From assembly GCA_003024985.2 (NCBI GenBank), contig PXIH01S0006312.1: a DNA stretch of 11,094 nucleotides. One strand, written 5' to 3'. The notes under the pieces were generated by a model, which was not told the origin of the DNA, ran no database searches, and was given only the letters and a program-made list of their open reading frames with translations. Source of the stretch: Euperipatoides rowelli. Lineage: Eukaryota > Onychophora > Udeonychophora > Euonychophora > Peripatopsidae. Positions 1 to 7,800 of this stretch are shown one piece after another. Position 1 is the first letter of the stretch. Each line of letters begins with the position of its first letter. Position numbers and translations under genes: made by a program.

Positions 1-929
1 AATCTTAATCTAGGGTCATAATACACTTTAATAGAGATAATCTTTAGTATTATGATTTATGTCAAAAAGTATAAATAAATTTAGTAAATTTCCAAAACTG
101 TTTTTCCAATTTCTGCATATGTTTTTGATACAAGTACGGTATTAATAGAGATTATTCGACAGTAGGATCGACAATTGTTGTACAATGGAAGACATGCTTC
201 TATTGATATATTCTAACTGTTCAAAAATATAAGTGTAATTGTGCTTTATTTTTTGTAAAATAAATTTTTGAATGAAATTGAATTATCAATTATTTGCATA
301 TTTTTTATAAATAAATTGGTTTACGTAGTTAATTTTTTTTAGCATAATTTATTGTACCTTTAAAACATTGACAATTCCTCAAACTAAAATGAAAATTTGA
401 ACCCCCCTCCCCCACACCCTTTCCTATTGATGCCAAACTTTCAATGCAGGCAGGTATGCGGCACCTATATATTAAATGTTGCTAGAGTTCAGTTTTGTTA
501 AATTGTACATTTCTAAACACGTAGTAAGCTTATCTGCATGGTTAAGTTTTTATTTCAAGATTTATTTGTAGGCTGCAGATAATTGTGTGCCATCAAGGTG
601 GATCGCAGAATGATTTGGGTTGGCCAGGCCTGCTGTAAAGAATGCATTCGAACTGAAGAAATACAATATTTACCGACGTCGAAGGCTCTGATTTAGAATT
701 TGTTTTGTAAAGAATCTAAGTCTACTTATAACTTTTTTTTTTTTTTTACAAAACTGGATTATTAAATATGTTGCTCATTTAAATACTGTAAGGTCTAAAT
801 ATCAAACAATTTATGGTGTGTTGAAAACTGGAGGATAATCTTTTTTTCTCTCAAAAAATAAAAATGTGCAAAATGTTTGATTTTCTTGATTCATAATTTG
901 TAATAAAAACTATGTTTACAAATAAATAT
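1..929. other. AT-rich non-coding stretch with one GC-richer patch
   Basis: I see no convincing gene here. Simple-sequence features include a C-rich run near 403-418 and a run of 15 T at 733-747. One GC-richer patch begins after a plausible plus-strand splice acceptor (TTATTTGTAG ending at 571). The longest frame in it runs from 583 to a TAG at 694-696, 37 codons with a cysteine cluster (ACCKEC). Frames in the other two registers are also partly open, so this could be a terminal exon, a transposon fragment or chance. AATAAA-type signals occur near 855-905, as expected in any AT-rich DNA. Confidence 0.5.
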
Positions 930-1423
930 CAGGGATGAGGAATTGCAAACCTATGACACGCTGGTCACTTGGTGACACATGAACATGATTTGGGTGGCAC
1001 ATTATGCATTGAGTAGTATAGTATTGTACATGTAATAAATAGAAATTTGGGTCCGTGACAACCAATGTCACCCCAATATGGGGAAGGGGGTAAAAAAATG
1101 ATTTTGTGAACTTTCTTAATGAAGAAGTTCATGACCCTATTGGCAGTTCTATTGCATTATACACCAGGAAGTGTTGTGCACGAAAGCAAGCATGAAGTCA
1201 TTTGAAAGTGTACTCTCGGTGGTATCTAAATTGTGAACTTTATATCTGCACATGCCCTAAATAATCACCAGTTGTCAAAGATATTAGACGAGGTGGATTT
1301 TCAATATGGCGGACTTGTTATGTAAATAATGTTGCTGCTGAGTCATGGTGGTACACTAGACATTTTTAAGTCATAAGCCAAACTTCAAGTGGCATATTAG
1401 TCAGAAAATGTTAGCCATCCCTG
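930..1423. mobile_element. Old hAT-like non-autonomous DNA transposon (MITE)
   Basis: The left end reads CAGGGATGAGGAATTGCAAAC and the right end, reverse-complemented, reads CAGGGATGGCTAACATTTTC. They share a perfect 8 bp CAGGGATG terminus with weaker matches further in, a start typical of hAT elements. The flanking octamers are ataaatat (922-929) and ctatacat (1424-1431), 5 of 8 identical, compatible with a decayed 8 bp target duplication. TGGCACAT/TGGCATAT-like motifs recur near both ends. There is no transposase ORF, so mobility would have needed an enzyme in trans. The interior contains CAATATGGCGGAC at 1302-1314, close to a YY1 site, and a small palindrome CCCCAATATGGGG at 1071-1083. The divergent ends and flanks indicate an old insertion. 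Confidence 0.55.
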
Positions 1424-2657
1424 CTATACATTGTAGAAATGAGATAAGATGTAGTTCAATTACGAATTTTACAGAAATTTAGTCAAATCTAACTAGGGAA
1501 AAATGACTAAATTAAATTTGCATATCTTTACATTTTTATCAATGACTATTATCATATTGTCCTATTTTTATCTGATATGCTATAAATTAGTTTCAGGATA
1601 TTGAAATATCTATTGAAGAAAAGTCATTAAAAATTTAAAAAAGATAAATTAAAAACTGACGGAATAATGTAATTTTTAACAAAATTTAAGAAAGTGTGCA
1701 GATCACTAAAAAATGGACAGTCCTAAAAGTGTTAAAGGGACTAGTCCGTTGACTTTGTTTTCCTAGATAACTCACTCTTGATTTTCTAATAAGTCTATTT
1801 TGCTTTTCATTACCGTATTATCCTTCATGCATTTTTTTTTTAAAATTATAATGTCAAAATTAAAAAAAAAAAGATCTAATATTATGGTGGCTTTCTAATA
1901 ACATTCTGGCCCAAATATTAATTTCATGAATATTTGTATAGGAGGCGCTAGTATCTTAACCTATTTGTGGTATTTTGCACCATAATGTTTTAAGTTCTAA
2001 TTGATTTCTAAATATACATGTGCATTATGTGTTAACTGTTGATGAATTTATTATTCAAAATAAGAGCTTGCTTTTGTTATTTATTTGAATAATTTGTTGA
2101 TGATATAAATTGTACTCTTTATCTACAGACATTTTTCTCACATTAATTATAGCACATGTTTCTATATTAGTTGATTTGCATTTGTAATCAGTTTTCATGA
2201 CTGCTGACAAGAATAGGAAGGGTGGGGTGCAACAAGATGTAGCTCACATTTACTGACTCAACATCTATTTAGAATATTAAAATGCTAAAAATGTTGTATT
2301 TATTGATATTATCCAATCAAATAGGATTCTTAAAAATAGTAATCAAATTTTTTTATAAACGATTTTAATTTTTTTTTATTAGAATGTCATAACTTTTGTA
2401 ATAGGAATTTTGCATTCTTGTCTTTTCATGATTTTATATTCTACCAGTATTCATTTTATGATTATTTTATTTTTCTTGTTATTGTTTGATAATTAATTAT
2501 ATATTTTTAAAACATTGATATTAAGATTATGATATAAATACCGTACTGTATAAAATGACTTATTTATAATAAATTAATATACAGCAAAAATACATTATAT
2601 AAATAAAGTAGCCTATATACTATACATACAGTAAGTGTATATACTTTATAATCATAC
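1424..2657. other. AT-rich stretch with no recognised gene
   Basis: I find no ORF with protein-like composition, no RNA gene and no clear transposon ends. It contains runs of A and T (for example near 1830-1872) and a 10 bp perfect palindrome GGACTAGTCC at 1738-1747, which is short enough to be chance. Confidence 0.6.
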
Positions 2658-2720
2658 CAGGATGGGCAACATTTTCAATAAGGGGGTCAGATTGAAATTG
2701 TATAATTCTCCGAGAGTCGG
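2658..2720. mobile_element. Terminal segment of a hAT transposon (end nearest the transposase C-terminus)
   Basis: CAGGATGGGCAAC followed by ATTTT and an AAGGGGGTC block resembles the end of Charlie-type hAT elements, whose termini commonly read CAGGGGTGGGCAAAC with a downstream AAGGGCC block. It lies just beyond the C-terminal end of the minus-strand hAT transposase remnant, which is where the 3' terminus of such an element should sit. The only matching opposite end I see is GCCCATCCTG at 6348-6357, but the flanking octamers (aatcatac and taaaaata) do not match, so the pairing is uncertain. Confidence 0.6.
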
Positions 2721-2856
2721 GTCATTTTTAAGCGCAAAATGGAAGACCAAAAAAAAAAAAAACATAACTGACAATTTTTAAAATTAAAATAGCTGTAAAA
2801 TAAAATAAATAAGAAAATACTAATTGATGAATTAAAATTTTATTCACTAATTGAAA

Positions 2857-4008
2857 ATCAATGTGATACGTCTTTAGTTGCTTTGTATTGCTTATTATTT
2901 TATTAATTTCTGGTTTCATATTTGTAGTGGCCAATCTTAGCACTGCTTCTAAATGTTCATTGCTCAATTGCTATTCATTATATATTTTCTTATTGTGTTG
3001 ATTCTTGCATTCAAGGAATAGCTGATTTCTGCTTATGTATTGCTTATTCTCGTTAACATGGCCTTTCTAATTTTAATAGTAAATGCCTTGTTAACAATTT
3101 GGCCTATTATGAGAGTGTAAACATCACATAAGACAATCGACTTCCTTGCATGTGAGAACCAATGCTAAATTATTCATGCTCGCTAATTAACATAAATTGT
3201 GTACCTCCTTTTATACTTTGTATAAAGGATGGTTTGGGAATACAATGTTGTCTTCCTCTGTGGAGTGATCTTGGCTATTCCAACGAGTCTTAGTTTATTT
3301 TTCTATGTTTATTTGGTTGGATTGGCTCTAGCTAATCCGAATAATTTGACCGCCATTCTTTTTTTCTTGTGCCGGTATCCTGTTCTTTTCGGGGATTATT
3401 AATTATATTTCTCTGTTGTCATCAACAAATTACTTATTACATGGAAATAAAATATGCATCTTAACTAGAGTTTCAGTGTCCATAGTTTTTTTATTTTGAC
3501 GTGCAGCATTGAATTCTTCAAGTAATGTTTCCAATCATATTATGTAAGGTGAAAAATCTTATAACTTTTATTTAGATTCATAACTGAAAATCTTTGTTCA
3601 CAAACGTAAGTTTAACTGAATTTAACAAATGTTTTCCTGACAAGTTTTCTAACATTGGAATATTTTTCTTTATTTAAATGTTGGTAAAAATTGCACATAT
3701 TTTGTTCTTCATGGTATTTTTGGTGCAACATTTTATCACACTGCAAATCAAGTTTAATTTCACTAAGATCATCATCTACGTTTGCAGAATATGGATCTCG
3801 TATAATGCATAAAACATCATCAATTGTTTTAAAACATTCTATAGATTTATTAAATTCATTAATTGCTGTAAGTATGTTACTATTAAACTCTACAACTTTT
3901 TCTTGAGATAGTTTAAGATTCACTTTTTAATGTTGGGAAATGTTCAAAATTGTGTCCAGTCAGGTTTCGAGAGAAAAGACTAAGCTTTCTTTGAAAAGAT
4001 TTGAACTT
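2857..4008 (-). pseudogene. Decayed hAT-family transposase, C-terminal part (dimerisation region)
   Basis: Three minus-strand pieces together resemble the C-terminal third of hAT transposases of the type found in GTF2IRD2/ZBED5-like proteins. Piece 1 (about 4008-3916) reads SFQRKLSLFSRNL followed by NFEHFPTLKS. Piece 2 (3923-3540, shifted one base) contains DPYSANVDDDLSEIKLDLQC, FYQHLNKEKYSNVRKL and, after an in-frame TAA at 3612-3614, TYVCEQRFSVMNLNKS, the hallmark CExxFS segment. Piece 3 (about 2990-2857) reads QLSNEHLEAVLRLATTN then MKPEINKI, with an in-frame TAG at 2971-2973. In intact proteins pieces 2 and 3 are separated by only a few residues; here about 550 bp intervene, so something was inserted or rearranged. 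The N-terminal zinc finger and catalytic core are not found nearby. The gene is non-functional. That these are hAT remnants is based on motif recognition, not a search. Confidence 0.8.
2991..3539. other. Interrupting segment inside the hAT transposase remnant
   Basis: This stretch separates the CEQRFS and LSNEHLEAVLRLATTN motifs of the transposase. It is not recognisable as transposase in the frames I read. Its part from about 3225 to 3380 is noticeably less AT-rich than the surroundings. An imperfect palindrome lies at about 3209-3232 (CCTTTTATAC / GTATAAAGG). I found no terminal inverted repeats or target duplication marking it as a defined insertion. Confidence 0.4.
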
Positions 4009-4370
4009 TTGTGTTGAGTGACAATTTAATATCAATTTGTGCTATTTTTAATTTGAAATAAGATTTTATTTTTAAATTAGCATTTTCCTTAAAATGACAA
4101 TAGCTCTATTTCTTTTTTTCAAATTGTTAAAATCAATGTCAGAATTACTAGCATATAGAAGAAAATATACATATTAAAGATTCATACTTCCTAATTGCAT
4201 TTTTTATTTATTTCAAACAGCCCTATACACATAACAATTTGTCCATGGATCTGGTATGACGACGAGGTATGACAGACAAATTTTATCGTGTGTTGGCTTG
4301 CCTGTGGATAAATCATAATGATGTGGTCAAGTATTTTGTCGTTCAACAGTGCTCATAAACCCGGTCTGAA

Positions 4371-4410
4371 GACAAGTCATGTCTGAGCGTGTATGGCTTT
4401 GTCACTTGTC
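4371..4410. repeat. Hairpin GACAAGT/ACTTGTC in a GACAA/TTGTC motif cluster
   Basis: GACAAGT (4371-4377) and ACTTGTC (4404-4410) form perfect 7 bp arms around a 26 nt loop. They belong to a cluster of GACAA or TTGTC pentamers in both orientations in the left end of the foldback element, near 4239, 4275, 4337, 4371, 4399, 4406, 4434 and 4439. Repeated subterminal pentamers are typical transposase-binding sites in several DNA transposon families; that role is inferred here. Confidence 0.5.
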
Positions 4411-4452
4411 GTTGAAGTGATTCCAAAAATCTAGACAAGACAATATCTGTTC

Positions 4453-4478
4453 TACGCAAAGCGTATTTCCCAAATACG
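4453..4478. repeat. Two overlapping small hairpins
   Basis: TACGC-AAA-GCGTA (4453-4465) overlaps CGTATTT-CCC-AAATACG (4462-4478). The two perfect stems share CGTA, so only one can form at a time. They lie in the left interior of the foldback element. Confidence 0.5.
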
Positions 4479-4882
4479 TACAATAGTTGTTATAGCAACA
4501 TGAGTAGCATAACTTTTTTTTTATTTTTGAACCGTTAACACTCTTAAATTCTATCTAGCACTGTATTTTAATGGATGGTACTAGGTAGCGGTAATCAATG
4601 ATGTTAGGCTGAATTTATCAAACTACACCAGTCATTCTCATGTCTTTGGAACATAAACAACAAAGATTATACAACAAGAATATAAAAAAAAAGTGGCATA
4701 TGAACATTTTTTAAAAAAAATGCCAGGAGATATTCGCCGATGCCAACAAAGATTGGTTATTATTAATAAACAACTTTCGTTCGGCCATTCGAAGGGAATT
4801 AAAAAAAAGCATGATAATAAATTATAAGATAATCCCAGAAGACTATATTTCAAACTTAATAAAAATATAGTCAATTGTTTAC

Positions 4883-4897
4883 AGAGAGAGAGAGAGA
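4883..4897. repeat. GA dinucleotide microsatellite
   Basis: An AG/GA run of about 15 bp is followed by ATTTAGTC. A second GA run (4973-4984) is followed by AATAGTC and immediately precedes the nested MITE, so the two runs are similar in sequence and in what follows them. Confidence 0.8.
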
Positions 4898-4988
4898 TTT
4901 AGTCAAAATCTTTTTTTTTTTTTTACAAAGTGTGTTAATAAAGTTTGACGATTATAATAATAATATAACGAAGAGAGAGAGAGAAATA

Positions 4989-5131
4989 GTCCTCTGTTAA
5001 TAGATGGTTTTAGACGAGGAATTTTTTTTTAAAACAACTTGTTATTAGCTATTAGGCTATTTGTGACAAATAATGGCTAAGAAAAATTAAAAAAAAAAAT
5101 CCTCGTCTACAACTATCTATTAATAGAGGAC
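4989..5131. mobile_element. 143 bp TA-flanked foldback MITE, mariner-like, nested
   Basis: The left arm (4989-5020) starts GTCCTCTGTTAATAGATGG and ends GACGAGGA. The right arm (5100-5131) is its reverse complement at 29 of 32 positions. The arms are flanked by TA on each side (4987-4988 and 5132-5133), as expected of TA-targeting Tc1/mariner-type elements. T- and A-rich tracts continue the pairing inward, and the centre (ATTTGT-G-ACAAAT, 5048-5060) also pairs, so nearly the whole element folds into one hairpin. It has no coding capacity. It lies inside the larger inverted-repeat element and so arrived later. Assignment to the mariner group rests only on the TA flanks. Confidence 0.85.
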
Positions 5132-5148
5132 TATAGCGATTGCTATGG

Positions 5149-5193
5149 CAGTTCAATTCAATTTATTATATGGAAATAAATTGAATTGAACTG
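5149..5193. repeat. Perfect 19 bp inverted repeat with 7 nt loop
   Basis: CAGTTCAATTCAATTTATT (5149-5167) and its exact reverse complement (5175-5193) flank ATATGGA. The stem starts 18 bp beyond the right end of the nested MITE and lies within the large foldback element. There is no mismatch in the arms, in contrast to the decayed ends of the surrounding element, which suggests recent origin or maintenance. Confidence 0.9.
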
Positions 5194-5389
5194 GAGTTTG
5201 AAAGAACAGTTGCCATTTAAAAGTATGGATCATCAAATATAGTGGTCACGTGTGTAAATTCATCCGGGTTTATACAGTCGTACCTGTGGATAGATTGTTG
5301 TGTGTGTGGAGAATGTTTTCTTCATGTGTGACCTATCAAGGATTTATCCACAGCCCAGGTATGCGGACAAATCATTACGTGTATGGGGC

Positions 5390-6182
5390 CCTTAAGGCTA
5401 TAAACATTTCAGTTATGTAAATTAAAACAATAAAAACAAAAGTTTCTGAATAAACAGAAAATCAGCTTGTTTCAAATTAAAGATGTTTTTTTCCCTCTTT
5501 TTATATAAAAAATTAAAAAAGTGTTATGTTCAGAATGTATTTTTCAAAAGCAAGACAAAGAGTTTGATGTTTATGATAGATGGTTGTTTGTACGTATTGG
5601 CGAAATAAAACCTGATCAGGAGTGAACACGGTTGCTGTCTGCTCAGTAACTTATAATTCCGAATTCAATTCTGTAGACATGCCCAAAATTTCCCATAACT
5701 TATACATTTATCTTTCCCCATAACTTATCACTCTAAACCGGCCTTATCCTATGGTAATTGTTTTTAGAAATAGGCCTAAGTGTTATATTTCTAAACATAA
5801 AAAAATATATAGTGTTTTTAACAATTTAATCATTGGAGAAATTGAAATTAGCATAAAAAATGTTAAAATTTTAGATTTTACAATTCATATTTCTTATTAT
5901 TCATTATACATGATTTATTAAATAGACTAATACTTTATAAAAACTATTACAGTATTAAAAAACTATGCATTACATAAAATAAATACTTCAACTTGACCGA
6001 CTTAAAAAAAAATATAGAATCACAAAACGTATAGTGGAGCTATTACTTTACCTCTTCAGTCTATGAATGAAAATCTATTGTATATGTTACTGTATCTGTA
6101 TTATAACAATTATAAAATAGAGTAAAAGTAACTTTTAACAGTTATAAAATAGAAAAGTTTGCACTCTTTGATAAACTCATAC
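5390..6182. other. AT-rich stretch with no recognised gene
   Basis: I see nothing coding. Small repeats are present: CCCATAACTTAT occurs at 5692-5703 and 5717-5728, with a related TAACTTATAA near 5647, and CCTGATCAGG is a perfect 10 bp palindrome at 5611-5620. Confidence 0.55.
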
Positions 6183-6354
6183 TTCCCAATATTTTGCACT
6201 TCTTTTTTATTCCTCCCTAATTTACTTTTTATGCTGTAGTCAAAATAGTTCTGTTTAACAGAAATAATAGTCTGTAAGCAAAGGTCATCATAGCTTAGGT
6301 GAGAAATCAAGTTTTTGTTTATATGAGTTAAATGAAGTAGCACCTCAGCCCATC
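6183..6354 (-). CDS. Candidate internal exon of an unidentified protein-coding gene
   Basis: On the minus strand a T-rich tract ending TTTTTACAG (CAG at 6357-6355) is followed by an open frame of 56 complete codons. It begins WAEVLLHLTHINKN and continues through HLSYDDLCLQTIISV to KKEVQNIG. The frame can end at GGGAA|GTATGAG, a reasonable splice donor at 6182-6181. This gives a 172 nt exon that starts with two bases and ends with two bases of split codons. The residue mix (Leu, His, Ile, Lys, Asp) looks protein-like and helical, and unlike the lysine- and phenylalanine-rich translations of the neighbouring AT-rich DNA. The frame stays open to a TAA at 6110. I do not recognise the protein, and no adjoining exon is convincing. 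The alternative reading is that CAGGATGGGC at its start is a hAT terminus rather than a splice site. Confidence 0.3.
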
Positions 6355-6521
6355 CTGTAAAAATAAAAATTAAACACTATTATTGTTAAGATCATTTTGA
6401 TTTCATTAACTGAAAACGGTCTGTATCTATTTTTTTTTTTTAGTGGTAAATTGAATTTTCAAAAATCTAAAATATTCTTCCTAATCAATAAAAGCCTTAA
6501 AATTGTGGGGGAAACTTCTTT

Positions 6522-6614
6522 GAACTAGTCACAGATGTCATTATCTCATGTTTCAGAAGAAGAAAAAACCCTTTTCTGAAACTTGAGTTAGTGCCCACAT
6601 CTGCTGGATAGTTC
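6522..6614. repeat. Imperfect 93 nt hairpin of pre-miRNA size
   Basis: The outermost arms GAAC/GTTC are followed by pairing of CTAGTC with GGATAG (with bulges), then CAGATGT with ACATCTG. After an unpaired stretch, CTCA pairs with TGAG and GTTTCAGAA with TTCTGAAAC, closed by an A-rich loop near 6562-6570. The stem is about 40 bp with internal loops. It could be a microRNA precursor, a small foldback MITE, or an unselected inverted repeat. Neither flank shows clear target duplications. Confidence 0.45.
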
Positions 6615-7050
6615 CATTTTTATATTATGATAACTTGATGGTTCATATATTTAACAATTTCCTTGTTTCATCTTTTTTGTATGTGTTCTATATGGCAAAG
6701 TTTGAAGCCCCAACAAACTGAAATGTGTGTGTCTTTGTGTAGGCTATATGTTATATACTATATTTACATACACTTTATAAACTGTATATAATATACAATA
6801 TCTATTGTAATTAAAATTTTAAAGCTTTTATCTAATATATAAGTTGAACATATAATAGGCCTTCTCTAATTTAGGCACGCCTGGGCTGACATTTGTAGGT
6901 CCCAAGCTGTTTCTAAATTTTCACAAATGGTGTGGTTCACTATATTTTTTAAAAATATTTTTGATACCGGTACGTTTATTTGTTCCCCTTTTTTTGGCTA
7001 TTATAATGCTTTATTATTTTTGTTGTAATGTCATGTGATGTCCTGTACAG
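6615..7050. other. AT-rich stretch with no recognised gene
   Basis: Mostly AT-rich with TATATA-like segments around 6746-6840. I see no ORF, RNA gene or transposon end that I can support. Confidence 0.55.
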
Positions 7051-7055
7051 GATCC

Positions 7056-7112
7056 GTGCGAGCCATAATGTACTGTTCTTAACATGATTGGACAACACAT
7101 TATGGCTCACAC
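7056..7112. repeat. 16 bp inverted repeat (stem-loop)
   Basis: GTGCGAGCCATAATGT (7056-7071) and ACATTATGGCTCACAC (7097-7112) pair at 15 of 16 positions around a 25 nt loop. The sequence is GC-richer than its surroundings and adjoins a second hairpin at 7117-7137. Together they may be a dispersed-repeat fragment of unknown type. A minus-strand frame of 72 codons crosses it but shows no domain I recognise. Confidence 0.75.
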
Positions 7113-7116
7113 TGAT

Positions 7117-7137
7117 GAACCTACCGGGAGTAGGTTC
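7117..7137. repeat. 8 bp stem, 5 nt loop hairpin
   Basis: GAACCTAC (7117-7124) and GTAGGTTC (7130-7137) form a perfect stem around CGGGA. It is not followed by a T run in the plus direction and is not a tRNA arm. It sits 4 bp after the 7056-7112 stem-loop. Confidence 0.7.
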
Positions 7138-7369
7138 AGCTCGCGGGGCCAGCAGATCACTGACAGAAATGAAGGGACTTACCCCCAACAACATGCTTTA
7201 TTGGAAATAAAAAAATAATAAAGAAACAAATATGATACATGTATAAAACCTCTACAGAAGGCATTATTTATGCTACATAACAAATTCACAAAAAAAGCTA
7301 AGAATACATCCAGCCAACAAACAAAAATATAAGACAAAAAATTAAATTACATAAGATTTCAGTATAGAA

Positions 7370-7800
7370 CAGGGGTTCCCAACCTTTTCTTACCCTAGAG
7401 CACATTCTAAAATACCTGTGAGGTGGCGGGCACCACCTATATTTTCCGTTATGATGAAAATATAAGTGAAGATGTTAGAAACGTGGTAGAATGTGAATTG
7501 TATCGCCTGTATTTCGACAATTCTCTAATCCCAGCCACTACCCAATTCACAGTCAGTGTGCATTGCACTCAAGTTCGTCCTTGTTAACTTGGTACAAAAG
7601 GTGGAATTAAAGAAGTTGATTTACAAGAAAACAACTGCTTAAAATTGGTTGCCTAACCGCTCACAATCTAAATCAATGGGATCCGAGCGCCGCCAAGTTA
7701 ATGCGGACAAGCTTTCATGTGATGGTTGAACAGCGGCGGGCACACACAAATTTGTCAATGGGCGTCATGGTGCCTGCGGACACAGGGTTGGGAATCCCTG
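7370..7800. mobile_element. hAT-superfamily MITE, 431 bp, with intact target duplication
   Basis: The left end CAGGGGTTCCCAACC (7370-7384) and the right end GGTTGGGAATCCCTG (7786-7800) are inverted repeats matching at 14 of 15 positions. The terminus has the CAGGGG start of many hAT elements. The element is bracketed by identical 8 bp duplications GTATAGAA at 7362-7369 and 7801-7808, the length hAT transposases produce. It has no transposase ORF. The interior is GC-richer than the host, and GGCGGGCAC appears near both ends in the same orientation (about 7424 and 7735). The perfect duplication and near-perfect ends suggest a comparatively young insertion. Confidence 0.93.

Larger units (their letters stand above)
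4220..5389. mobile_element. Foldback-type inverted-repeat DNA transposon, non-autonomous, family unassigned
   Basis: The left end, GCCCTATACACATAAC followed by AATTTGTCC (4220-4244), and the reverse complement of the right end, GCCCCATACACGTAAT followed by GATTTGTCC (5365-5389), agree at 21 of 25 positions. Further in, the ends share the same motifs in the same inward order: CTGTGGATAAAT (4302; inverted ending at 5353) and ATAAACCCGG (4355-4364; inverted as CCGGGTTTAT at 5264-5273). The terminal repeats are therefore roughly 125-145 bp long and imperfect. The right arm holds an internal hairpin (5284-5300 with 5337-5353, 14 of 17 paired). No transposase is readable inside. A 143 bp MITE sits within it. 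Immediate flanks (left TTTCAAACA, right CCTTAAGG) show no obvious target duplication, so the exact ends and superfamily remain open. Long complex ends suggest a foldback, MULE-like or similar element. Confidence 0.75.

Noticed and set aside
2600-2650. Similarity of TAGCCTATATACTATAC-type sequence here to TAGGCTATATGTTATATAC near 6740
   Set aside because: Both are low-complexity TA-rich runs and the match is patchy, so common origin is not supported.
3691-3906. Plus-strand 71-codon open frame
   Set aside because: It is the antisense shadow of the hAT transposase remnant, whose minus-strand motifs are clear.
4638-4874. Minus-strand 78-codon frame with hydrophobic stretches
   Set aside because: Rich in Phe, Leu and Cys as expected from A-rich plus-strand DNA, with no domain or splice context; it lies within the foldback transposon.
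6976-7194. Minus-strand 72-codon frame across the 7056-7137 hairpins
   Set aside because: The frame is explained by a GC-richer repeat-like patch; no recognisable domain and the palindromic arms dictate part of the peptide.
7183-7251. Possible minus-strand 69 nt exon with donor GGGG|GTAAGT, phase-compatible with the 6183-6354 candidate
   Set aside because: The acceptor is mediocre, the peptide is Phe/Ile-rich from poly-T, and the same bases include an AATAAA signal; phase agreement alone is one chance in three.
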